Assembly (NCBI GenBank): GCA_963808455.1
Contig: CAWEHT010000392.1
Location: forward strand, 1 to 19,242
Length of the DNA stretch: 19,242 nt
Source of the DNA: CAWEHT01 sp963808455
GTDB taxonomy: Bacteria; Chloroflexota; Anaerolineae; CG2-30-64-16
Direction of reading: 5' to 3'
Program-made: the position numbers and the translations under genes
Notes under the pieces: model-generated
What the model saw: the letters and a program-made list of their open reading frames with translations, nothing else
Database searches by the model: none
Told to the model about the DNA's origin: nothing
Shown: one piece after another, positions 1 through 6,938 of the stretch
How the letters are laid out: each line of letters starts with the position of its first letter
Numbering within the stretch: the stretch's first letter is position 1

Positions 1-2
1 GG

Positions 3-644
3 CCGCAGAATCCCGAGCAGGTCACGTACCAGCACGGCGCGGCCTGGGCCGCCATGATCATAAACCTCGATACGTGGCTCGCGGAACCTCCAAGCTACGC
101 CAGCAAAGTTTCGTTCAGGGGAGGCAGCGACATCGAGGCCGCCTTCAACTCATTTGCGGTCACAGGAAACTGGATGGCGGGCTACGCTTCCAATTTGAAT
201 TTGACGTACGGTAACTATTACGTGGACTACGGTGACTGCGAGGGCTGCCCCGTCACGCCCATCGACATCCACGGCCCCCTCTGGAATCCCCTGACCAGCG
301 CACCGGACTGGTATCTCATGGACCAGCTGGTCGTAGCAAACAGCGCGACGGCTCGAACGCCGCTGCCGGAGATCTACGACGAGGGCGGCACCCTGGCGAA
401 ACAGTGGTACGTGCTGAGCCGCCGCAATTACGACCTGTACGGCGTGCGGGCTGACATCAGCGGGGCGATGACGCAGTGGGCCGCGTGCCAGTACGATGTT
501 CAGATCGGGAAGACCCTGTGCAGAGACCAGCATCTGGACAACACGCCCAGCGCGGGCTGGTGGCAGCTTCAGACGGCCCTCAACGGTGACCCCGCCACCG
601 CCGGGAGCCTGCCCTGGTCCACCGACATCGCCTGGACCAACTGA
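3..644 (+). CDS. Unrecognised protein, 3' part (5' end outside window)
   Basis: The reading frame is open from the first bases of the window, so this is the C-terminal part (about 213 residues visible) of a longer protein; the ATG at 54 is probably internal. It ends in TGA, 11 bases before the next gene's ATG. The residues are rich in Trp, Tyr, Asn and Gly, with a CEGC pair and the segments ATARTPLPEIYDEGG and LAKQWYVLSRR. This composition is typical of an extracellular bacterial protein. The PLPEIY...QW pattern faintly recalls the late strands of TIM-barrel glycosidase-like domains, but I cannot assign a family. It probably shares a transcript with the following membrane-anchored protein. 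Real gene: fairly sure. Function: unknown. Confidence 0.6.
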   Translation, partial: PQNPEQVTYQHGAAWAAMIINLDTWLAEPPSYASKVSFRGGSDIEAAFNSFAVTGNWMAGYASNLNLTYGNYYVDYGDCEGCPVTPIDIHGPLWNPLTSAPDWYLMDQLVVANSATARTPLPEIYDEGGTLAKQWYVLSRRNYDLYGVRADISGAMTQWAACQYDVQIGKTLCRDQHLDNTPSAGWWQLQTALNGDPATAGSLPWSTDIAWTN

Positions 645-655
645 AGGAGGGCAGC

Positions 656-1530
656 ATGAACCAGCGGGAAGGACGCAGGGCGGGGAAAGGGCTGCCGGCC
701 CTGGGCACGTTGGTAGCAACGGCGTTGGCGGCGCTCGCCGTCGCCTTCCTGCTCCTGGGCGGGTTCGCGACGCCCCAACGGGGTGCCTCCACCGCCGCTG
801 TATCGCCCCCGGGCACCCCGGCCCCAGTGACCGGCACGCTTACCCCGGCGCCCGGAAGGACCGCGACTGCCGACGCGATCCTGCGCGCGATCATGGGGGG
901 CGGGGTGCCGACCATGCGCGCGCGATATGGGTGATGCGTCGGCAGACCGAGGAGGCGTGGCTGAGTGCAACGCCCTTCATGTGGCCCCCTGGCACACGTA
1001 AGCCGACGCCCAGGGAACGGGCCCCTGGCACACCCGAGCCGACCGTCTTCCATGTCAATCCGGAGCTGGATACGGCTTCGGGCGCGGGCTACCTCACGGG
1101 CGGGGCGATGGGGTCGCTTCCGGGGATGGAGTTCTACGGCATCAACTGCTGGTATGTCGATAGCGAGGGCGGGCGCGTGCGCACGAAACTGTGCGCGGGC
1201 GCCTTCCGCGAGAATCCGATGTCGGACTTTAGCGACGTCTCGCAGGGTGGTCTTGACGTGACGGTATGGGCCATGACGACGCAGGATGGCGTTACATTCG
1301 CGGAGGGACAGCCAGGCGGCGGCGACTATAGCACGCCGACGAAGCACGGGCCGGTAACTATACTTGGCGCGGTGAGTGAACGCCTGACGCTTCAGGCCGC
1401 CGACGGCATCACTTTCTACTTCGACGTGCCGACCCGCCAGTTCGTGCCGTCGCTGGACACGACCGTCACGCCTGCGCCGTCGGCGACCGGCCCCGAATCG
1501 CCGCTGCCGACAGGGACGCCCGTTCCGTGA
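656..1530 (+). CDS. Membrane-anchored, Pro/Thr-rich unknown protein, frame-disrupted
   Basis: The start ATG follows a GGAGG ribosome site. The N-terminus has basic residues and then one hydrophobic stretch (about residues 17-36, LGTLVATALAALAVAFLLLG), i.e. a signal anchor or signal peptide. A Pro/Thr/Ala linker follows. The starting frame stops at 934, but a different frame carries a convincing continuation (QTEEAWLSATPFM..., then a Gly-rich globular part with two Cys, GINCWYV and TKLCAG, and a TPAPSATGPESPLP tail) to TGA at 1530. The frame change lies in about 895-945, near a run of six G; one missing base or two extra bases would restore it. Corrected length is about 290 residues. No family is recognised. 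It follows the upstream gene by 11 bases, so the two are probably co-transcribed, and a stem-loop terminator follows. Confidence 0.6.
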
Positions 1531-1630
1531 GCGGAGCGAGCCTTGGTTAAAAGCTGGCACTCTGTGGCGAACAGCTACCGCAATGGCGCCCTGCTGACTG
1601 CACAGCTGGTCAGCAAGCAGGCACTGATAC

Positions 1631-1664
1631 AATGGGCGGCACATGGCGTTATGTGCCGCCCATT
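1631..1664 (+). terminator. Perfect 14-bp stem-loop, probable terminator
   Basis: AATGGGCGGCACAT (1631-1644) pairs perfectly with ATGTGCCGCCCATT (1651-1664) around the six-base loop GGCGTT. It lies about 100 bases after the stop of the membrane-anchored protein and before the next promoter. The following sequence (ATGTTTATCG) is only weakly T-rich, so intrinsic termination is likely but not certain. Confidence 0.65.
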
Positions 1665-1686
1665 ATGTTTATCGCTCGTCAATGGT

Positions 1687-1714
1687 TTCAAAATTGCAAC
1701 AGCCATGGTAGAAT
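1687..1714 (+). promoter_or_regulatory. Candidate sigma70-type promoter for the hydrolase
   Basis: TTCAAA at 1687-1692 (4/6 to TTGACA) and TAGAAT at 1709-1714 (5/6 to TATAAT) are separated by 16 bases. The site lies just after the probable terminator and about 160 bases before the hydrolase, in a locally AT-rich patch of a GC-rich genome. Confidence 0.4.
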
Positions 1715-1871
1715 GGGTTCGCTCAGGCGGAGACCGATCGGCAAACGCCGCCCGGAACTGACCCGCACCTGCGACGCGCGCATGTGAAGCCGCCCACCGC
1801 AGCGAGTCGCAAAAGACGACCGCTCCGAGCCAAGAACGAGTTTACAAAGAGGCTCCAGCAGGGAGGCACGA

Positions 1872-2832
1872 ACGAAGCACTTCGAATCCGGCTGGCCGAG
1901 CTCAGATGGCTTGCAGCTCTTTGCTCAGGGTTGGGAGCCGGAAGGAGAGACCAGGGCGGTCGTCTGCCTGGTCCATGGGCTGGGCGAGCACAGTGGGCGG
2001 TACGCGCATGTCGCAGCAGCCCTGACGGGAACTGGCTACGCTCTGCTGGCTTTTGACCTGCGCGGCCACGGCCGATCCGAGGGCCGGCGTGGGCATGTGC
2101 CGGGCTGGGACGCGCTGTTGTCCGACATCGACTGCTTTCTCGATCAGGCAGAGGCGCGCTTCGCGGCGGGCGAGCTTTCTCTACGGCCACAGCCTGGGCG
2201 GGAGCCTGGTGCTCAGCTACGTGCTGCGCCGCCGGCCAAGGCTTGCGGGCGCGATTGTTACGAGCCCGGCGTTGCGCCCGGCGTTCGAGCCGGCGCGTTG
2301 GAGGGTCGCCCTCGGGAAAGGGCTCTGCCGCGTGCAGCCGGGCCTGTTGATGTCGAATGGGCTGGACCGCAACGGCCTGAGCCACGATCCGGCCGTTGCC
2401 CGCGCGTACGCCGGCGACCCGCTGGTCCACGACCGGCTATCGGCTCGCCTGGGGGTCAACCTGCTCGCTTACGGGCGGGAGGCGCTGGGGGACGCCGCGC
2501 AGCTGCCGCTGCCCCTGTTGCTGATGCACGGGAACGCCGACCCGATCTGTTCTTTCGCTGCCAGCCGCGAGTTCGCGGAGAAGGCATCTCCGACTGGGAG
2601 ATGCACGTTCAAGGAATGGGATGGCCTGTATCACGAGCTGCACAACGAGCTGCAACAGGGCGAGGTGATGCATACGATGATCGCCTGGCTCGATGCGCAT
2701 CTGCCGGTTTCTGGACCACGATCCCTCCTTCGAAAGGCCGACGGGCGCGAGGGGCGTTCGGGCCACGCAGCCACGAAGGCTCGCGAAACGCAAGAAGCGC
2801 GCAGACCAGGAAGCAGGAAGAAGCGAAGATGA
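1872..2832 (+). CDS. Monoacylglycerol-lipase-like alpha/beta hydrolase (one frameshift)
   Basis: An alpha/beta-hydrolase of the monoacylglycerol lipase/lysophospholipase (Hydrolase_4) family; such enzymes cleave acyl esters in the cytosol or at the membrane. Visible motifs: oxyanion-hole loop HGLGEHSGR, RGHGRS, nucleophile elbow GHSLGG (Ser codon 2191-2193), acid loop HGNADPI and the His in YHELHNE, so the Ser-Asp-His triad is complete. The first part reads in one frame and the GHSLGG part in another; the switch is at about 2171-2178 (one extra base). Homology-like sequence (KHFESGWPSSDGLQLFAQGW) extends upstream of the TTG at 1911 to an ACG at 1872, which sits five bases after GGGAGG, so the start is probably ACG or a miscalled ATG. 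Corrected length is about 319 residues, with an unusual basic tail after IAWLDAHLP. The stop overlaps the next ATG (ATGA). Confidence 0.8.
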
Positions 2833-3171
2833 CAGCGCGTCTTGGAGGGCCTATGGTATTGACCGTACGCCAGCGGGGCCAGCTGCTGCTGGCGCACAGC
2901 GATCAGCCGGTCGAACGATGTGGTGGCGACCATCTGGTTCGATCAGACGGAGGGCGGCATCCGGTGGGGAGGCATCGTCGAGCCACAGGTGGCCGCGCCC
3001 ATCCTGCACGCACAGGTGCTGGCGGGCCAGGTGCGCTACCGGCTGCAGCTCGAAGACGGGCGGATGGGCGCCGTGGAGCTCGGTCTTTCGGAGTTCGAGG
3101 CGGACGGCCAACGCCCGTTGACGTTCGCCGGCATCGGCCGTCTTCCGCGGACGGAGGCACGACATGGCTGA
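2829..3171 (+). CDS. Small unknown protein, probably with one frameshift
   Basis: The start ATG at 2829 overlaps the hydrolase stop in an ATGA arrangement, suggesting translational coupling; ATG 2853 is an alternative. The first part (VLTVRQRGQLLLAHSDQP) and the second part (VVATIWFDQTEGG...WGGIVEPQ...LQLEDGRMG) lie in different frames, joined near 2900-2915 by one extra base. Alternatively the gene starts at GTG 2920 (83 residues). The beta-rich, charged sequence (about 113 residues) has no family I recognise. Its 3' end overlaps the following dehydrogenase-like gene by eight bases, so it belongs to the same transcription unit. Confidence 0.5.
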
Positions 3172-4112
3172 CCTGGGTGTGGAGATCTGCGGTCTGCGAC
3201 TGCGCAATCCGGTGATCCCGGCTGCCGGGCCCAACGTCCGCGACGGCAAGCGTGTCATCAAGGCCATTCAGGGCGGCGCCGGCGCGGCACTCAGCAAGAC
3301 GATCTCAGTCGACGCCGCGCCTGTGCCCATGCCGCATATGGCCGAAGTGCGGGGTGGGTTCATCAACACCAAGCTGTGGTCAGAGCTGCCACCGGAACGT
3401 TGGTTCGCCGGCGAGTTTGCGCTTTGCCGGCAGGCTGCCGACGAGGCGGGCATCCCGTTGATCTGTTCGCTGGGCTACACCGGCACGGAAATCGGCCAGC
3501 TGGCGCCGAAGATGAACGGCATCGCCGACACGCTGGAGCTAAGCACGCATTATCTGGGCGAGGACCCACGCCCGATGATCGAAGCCATCGACGCGGCGAA
3601 GGGTGCTTTTCATGGCCCGGTTTTCGTCAAGATGAGCCCGTTGGGCCGCGAGATGCGGGCGGCGGCCATGGCGGCCAAGGACGCCGGCGCAGACGGCATC
3701 GTCGCCACCAACTCGTTCGGGCCCACGCTGGGGTTCGACGTCGAGACCGGCTTTCCGCTATTGGGCGGCGACAACAGCTACGGCTGGCTGAGCGGCCCAG
3801 CTCTCAAGCCGTTGAGCCTGCGCTGTGTGTATGATATCGCGGCCACGGTGGACCTGCCGGTGATCGGCGTCGGCGGCATCAGCCGCGGGCTGGACGTAAT
3901 CGAGTTCATGATGGCCGGCGCCTGGGCAGTGGGGGTATGCACGGCGGCCATCATGCGCGGCCATGAGGTCTACGGCAAGATTGCCGAGGAGGTCGGTGCC
4001 TGGCTCGACGCGCACGGCTATGCCGGCGTCAACCGAGATCCGCGGGTTAGCGCAGAAGCGGCGGGCCCGCGAGTCGCCCCAGGGGCCGTTGGCCGCAGCG
4101 AGGTGTGTCGTC
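3164..4112 (+). CDS. Dihydroorotate/dihydropyrimidine dehydrogenase-like FMN protein, copy 1
   Basis: An FMN-binding TIM-barrel oxidoreductase of the DHODH/PreA superfamily. Visible features: NPVIPAAGP near residue 16, the FMN/substrate lysine segment GAALSKTIS near residue 45, FVKMSPLG, ATNSFG, GWLSGPALKPLSLR, and the phosphate-binding VIGVGGISRG...MMAGAWAVGV. The loop that in classical family members carries the catalytic Cys or Ser (SCPN/SCPH) reads ELSTHYLGEDP, so the usual base is absent. The starting frame holds to GYAGVN (about residue 290, base 4033). The family-like end EIRGLA is then in another frame (one extra C near 4033-4034); uncorrected, the frame runs to 4432 inside copy 2. 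No stop is visible between the corrected end and copy 2, so a fused product is possible. The end coordinate given is the base before the copy 2 start. Confidence 0.75.
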
Positions 4113-5384
4113 ATGGCAGATATGCGGGTGGAAGTTGCCGGGTTGCGCCTGCGGAACCCTGTCTTGCCGGGCGCCGGCCCGGTGATCGAAGATGGGGTGG
4201 GCGCCGCAGCGGTGGCGGCAGGCGCCGGAGGGCTGGTCACGCGCACGGTGTCGCTGCTGCCTGCGCCCAGGCCCGCGCCGTATCTCGAGGTGCGCGGCGG
4301 CTACCTCAACGCTCCGGGCTGGTCGGAGCTGCCGCTGGCGCAGTGGCTGGCGACCGAGTATCCACAGGCTCGCGCCGCCGCCGATGCGGCCGGCATCCCC
4401 TTGATCGCCAGCATCGGCTACACGGCGGATGAGGTCGCCCAGCTCGTGCCTCAGATCGAGCGCTTTGCCGACGCTTTCGAGCTCAGCGCCATGCACGGCG
4501 AGCTGGCCTGGACCACCGACCCTTGGACAGCAGCCGGCGAGATGCGCCGCCGTGCCGCCTCATCGGGGCGCGATCCGGCGCCGTTGTTGGCGGCAATCCA
4601 TGCAGCAAAGGCAGCCACCCGGAAGCCGCTATTCGTCAAGGTGAATCCCCTGGGCGGCGGCGAGATGGCCGAAGTGGCGCGGCAAATCGCGGCCGCTGGC
4701 GCCGACGGCATCACGGCCACCAACGCCTACGGTCCGGTGATGGCCATCGAAGCCGAGACCGCTGAGCCGGCCCTGGCCGCGCCCGAGGGCTACGGCTGGC
4801 TTTCCGGCCCGGCCCTGAAGCCGCTGGCCTTGCGCTGCGTTTTCGATATCGCGGTGGCGGTCAACATCCCTGTGATCGGTTCCGGCGGCATCGGCTGGCC
4901 GGAAGACGCCGTCGAGTATCTCATGGCAGGGGCCTGCGCGGTGCAGGTGACCAGCGCGGCGCTGAAAAGCGGCCCGGGCTTCTACGGCCACCTGGCCAGG
5001 CGCCTGGAGAAATGGCTGGACGCCCACGGCTACAGCTCGGTCGCCGAGGTCCAGCGGGCCGGCATCCGGCGCTGGGAATCGCTGCAGCCCCACCGCTTCT
5101 CCGTGCCGGTCCTCTACGATGCCTCCGACTGCATCGGTTGCCGCCTGTGCGAGCTGAGCTGCCATTACGATGCCATCTACATGGTGCCGGGAGCCAACAA
5201 GGCCGGCGGCGACGAGATAGCCGAATTCAACGCCGACCGGTGCTTCGGCTGCGGCCTGTGTGTCGTGCGTTGCCCGACCGATGCCCTGTTGCTGCCGATG
5301 CTGGGCTGGGATGGCATCTACTTGCATCCCAAGAAGCTGGAGCCGGCTCGGCCAGGGAGCGGCTCGATCAAGACGACGGAGTAG
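4113..5384 (+). CDS. DHODH/PreA-like oxidoreductase with two C-terminal [4Fe-4S] motifs, copy 2
   Basis: A paralogue of the preceding gene, colinear along the whole barrel (423 residues): NPVLPGAGP, GYTADEVAQL, FVKVNPLGGG, ITATNAYGP, GWLSGPALKPLALR, VIGSGGIGWPEDAVEYLMAGA. A ferredoxin-like tail follows from about residue 335, with CIGCRLCELSC and CFGCGLCVVRCP, the spacing of two [4Fe-4S] clusters. PreA and the C-terminus of mammalian dihydropyrimidine dehydrogenase have the same layout. Two oddities: the FMN-site lysine of copy 1 (SKTIS) is Arg here (TRTVS), and the catalytic loop reads ELSAMHGE rather than SCPN/H. The start ATG 4113 follows GAGG (4100-4103) by nine bases. The protein probably passes electrons between FMN and a partner via its clusters; the substrate cannot be read from the sequence. 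Confidence 0.8.
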   Translation: MADMRVEVAGLRLRNPVLPGAGPVIEDGVGAAAVAAGAGGLVTRTVSLLPAPRPAPYLEVRGGYLNAPGWSELPLAQWLATEYPQARAAADAAGIPLIASIGYTADEVAQLVPQIERFADAFELSAMHGELAWTTDPWTAAGEMRRRAASSGRDPAPLLAAIHAAKAATRKPLFVKVNPLGGGEMAEVARQIAAAGADGITATNAYGPVMAIEAETAEPALAAPEGYGWLSGPALKPLALRCVFDIAVAVNIPVIGSGGIGWPEDAVEYLMAGACAVQVTSAALKSGPGFYGHLARRLEKWLDAHGYSSVAEVQRAGIRRWESLQPHRFSVPVLYDASDCIGCRLCELSCHYDAIYMVPGANKAGGDEIAEFNADRCFGCGLCVVRCPTDALLLPMLGWDGIYLHPKKLEPARPGSGSIKTTE

Positions 5385-5385
5385 A

Positions 5386-5421
5386 GAATAGGGAATAACG
5401 CCTGCTCCCTACCCCCTATTC
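5386..5421 (+). repeat. Short inverted repeat between the oxidoreductase and FAD-subunit genes
   Basis: GAATAGGG (5386-5393) pairs with CCCTATTC (5414-5421) across a 20-base loop, immediately after the stop codon. It is low-complexity purine/pyrimidine sequence. It could be a weak hairpin or an interspersed AGGGAATAGGG-type repeat. The next gene's GAGG ribosome site (5425-5428) follows. Confidence 0.35.
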
Positions 5422-5435
5422 CCTGAGGTGCGCTG

Positions 5436-6336
5436 ATGTGGCATGACTATTATGCTCCTGCCTCTGTGCCGGAAGCGTTGGAGCAGCTGGCGCGTTTTGG
5501 CGCTGGCTGCCGCGTGATGGCGGGTGGCACGGATTTGAGACTCGAGATCGAGAGGGGCGTTCGCCGGCCGGAGAGCGTGATCGACATCTCGCGGATCGCC
5601 GGGCTCGACTCCATCGAGCTGGGTGACGATGGTATCGCCCTGGGGCCGCTGGCGACCCACAACCAGGTCGCGGGCGCGCCGGCCGTGGCCGCGCAGGCTT
5701 TCCCGCTTGCGCGCGCCTGCTGGCAGGTAGGCGCCCCCCAGATCCGCAACCGCGGGACGGTTGCAGGCAACCTGATCACGGCCAGCCCGGCGAACGATAC
5801 CATCACGCCGCTGTGGGCTATGGATGCGGCGATCACCCTGGCCAGCCAGGCACGCGGCCGGCGCACGTTGCGCTGCGACCAGTTCTTCCTCGGCGTGCGC
5901 CGCACGGCGCTGGCGCCTGACGAGCTGTTGACCCGCATCACCGTGCCGGTCCTCGGGCCCAACGCGCGGGGCACCTTCGTTAAGCTGGGGCTGCGCCAGG
6001 CGCAGGCCATCAGCCTGGTGAACGCGGCCGCCGTGCTCGAGTTCGCCGGAGCGCCCGGACCGGCAACCCCCGTGGCCAGGGCGCGCATCGCCCTGGGCGC
6101 CGTCGCGCCCACCATCGTGCGCTGCGCGGAGGCCGAGGCCTATCTGGCCGGCAAGACGCTCGATGCCCCGATCGTGGCGTGGGCGGCCGAGCTGGCCGCA
6201 GCGGCTGCCCGGCCCATCTCCGACATCCGTGCGGGGGCCGAGTATCGCCGCGACATGGCGCGGGTCCTGGTCGGCCGTGCCCTGCGCCAGCTGCGCGATG
6301 GCGGCGAGCGGGCCGGCTGGCCCGCCCGGCCAGTGA
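5436..6336 (+). CDS. Xanthine dehydrogenase-type FAD-binding subunit
   Basis: The FAD subunit (XdhB/CoxM/YgfM family) of a molybdenum hydroxylase; it passes electrons from the Fe-S clusters to FAD and onward. Visible motifs: VMAGGTDL near residue 29 (FAD pyrophosphate site), QIRNRGTVAGNLITASPANDTITPL near residue 105, GVRRTALAPDELL, and the C-terminal domain around RAEYRRDMARVLVGRALRQL. ATG 5436 has GAGG seven bases upstream. Family members are about 290 residues. The frame stays open to 6491 and runs into the [2Fe-2S] subunit sequence, but one frame over there is a TGA at 6334-6336 overlapping an ATG at 6336 (TGATG). I therefore suspect a lost stop through an indel, giving about 300 residues; a true FAD-[2Fe-2S] fusion is the alternative. 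Confidence 0.85.
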
Positions 6337-6934
6337 TGCTGTGGGGTGCCGGCGACGGCCACTTCCCTGCCGGTGGCCCCAGCCGCGCCGACGCTGCCGG
6401 CGATGGCCACCCGATCAGGCTGAAAGTGAACGGGCGGCCGCTCCAGTTGGCCGGCGCGCGATGGCAAGACGCTGTTACGCGCCTTGCGTGAGGACGCCGG
6501 GCTGACCGGCACCAAGGAAGGCTGCGCCGAGGGTGAGTGCGGGGCATGCACCGTCTGGCTGGACGGCATTGCGGTCATGAGCTGCCTGGTCCCTGCCGAA
6601 CGCGGCCGACGGCTGCGAGGTGACGACGGTCGAAGGCTTGGCCCGGCCGGCAGACGATCGTCTCGTGGCCCTGGCGGAACGGGAGGATGACTCGTCGCTT
6701 CAGGCCCTGCGCCAGAACCTGCACCCCGTCCAGGCGGCCTTCGTGGAAGCCGCGGCCGTGCAGTGTGGCTATTGCACCCCGGGCTTCCTGATGTCGGCCG
6801 CCAGCTTGCTGGACGAGGTGCCGCGGCCCACCACGGAGCAAGTGAAGGAGGCCCTCACCGGCAACCTCTGCCGCTGCACCGGGTATTATAAGATCATCGA
6901 GGCCATCGAGTGCGCAGAATCTCCATCAGGATGA
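6336..6934 (+). CDS. Xanthine dehydrogenase-type [2Fe-2S] subunit (two frameshifts)
   Basis: The small iron-sulphur subunit (XdhC/CoxS type). In order: IRLKVNGRPLQL (ferredoxin-like strand); then, after a frame change at about 6471, LRALREDAGLTGTKEGC with the plant-ferredoxin-type cluster (GCAEGECGACTVWLDG...SC); then, after a second change at about 6604, ADGCEVTTVEGLA and the helical domain cluster QCGYCTPGF...LCRCTGYYKI. All eight cluster cysteines are visible once the two extra bases are removed, so the disruption looks like sequence error, not decay. The start is uncertain: ATG 6336 (TGATG overlap) gives about 198 residues with a roughly 28-residue extension before the ferredoxin fold. 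It stops four bases before the molybdopterin subunit. Confidence 0.85.
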
Positions 6935-6938
6935 AACG

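Larger units (their letters stand above)
1531..1871 (+). other. Gene-free stretch with terminator and promoter
   Basis: No convincing coding sequence here; the short open frames have no start context or recognisable content. It holds a small hairpin (GCTGAC 1593-1598 with GTCAGC 1609-1614), a perfect 14-bp stem-loop (1631-1664), a candidate sigma70-type promoter (1687-1714) and a leader of roughly 150 bases before the hydrolase. Confidence 0.6.

Noticed and set aside
1543..1761. 72-residue open frame between the membrane-anchored protein and the hydrolase
   Set aside because: It spans the terminator stem-loop and the candidate promoter, has no ribosome site and no recognisable sequence.
5409..6578. 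389-residue minus-strand open frame opposite the FAD subunit
   Set aside because: Shadow of a confidently identified plus-strand gene, low-complexity Arg/Gly/His composition.
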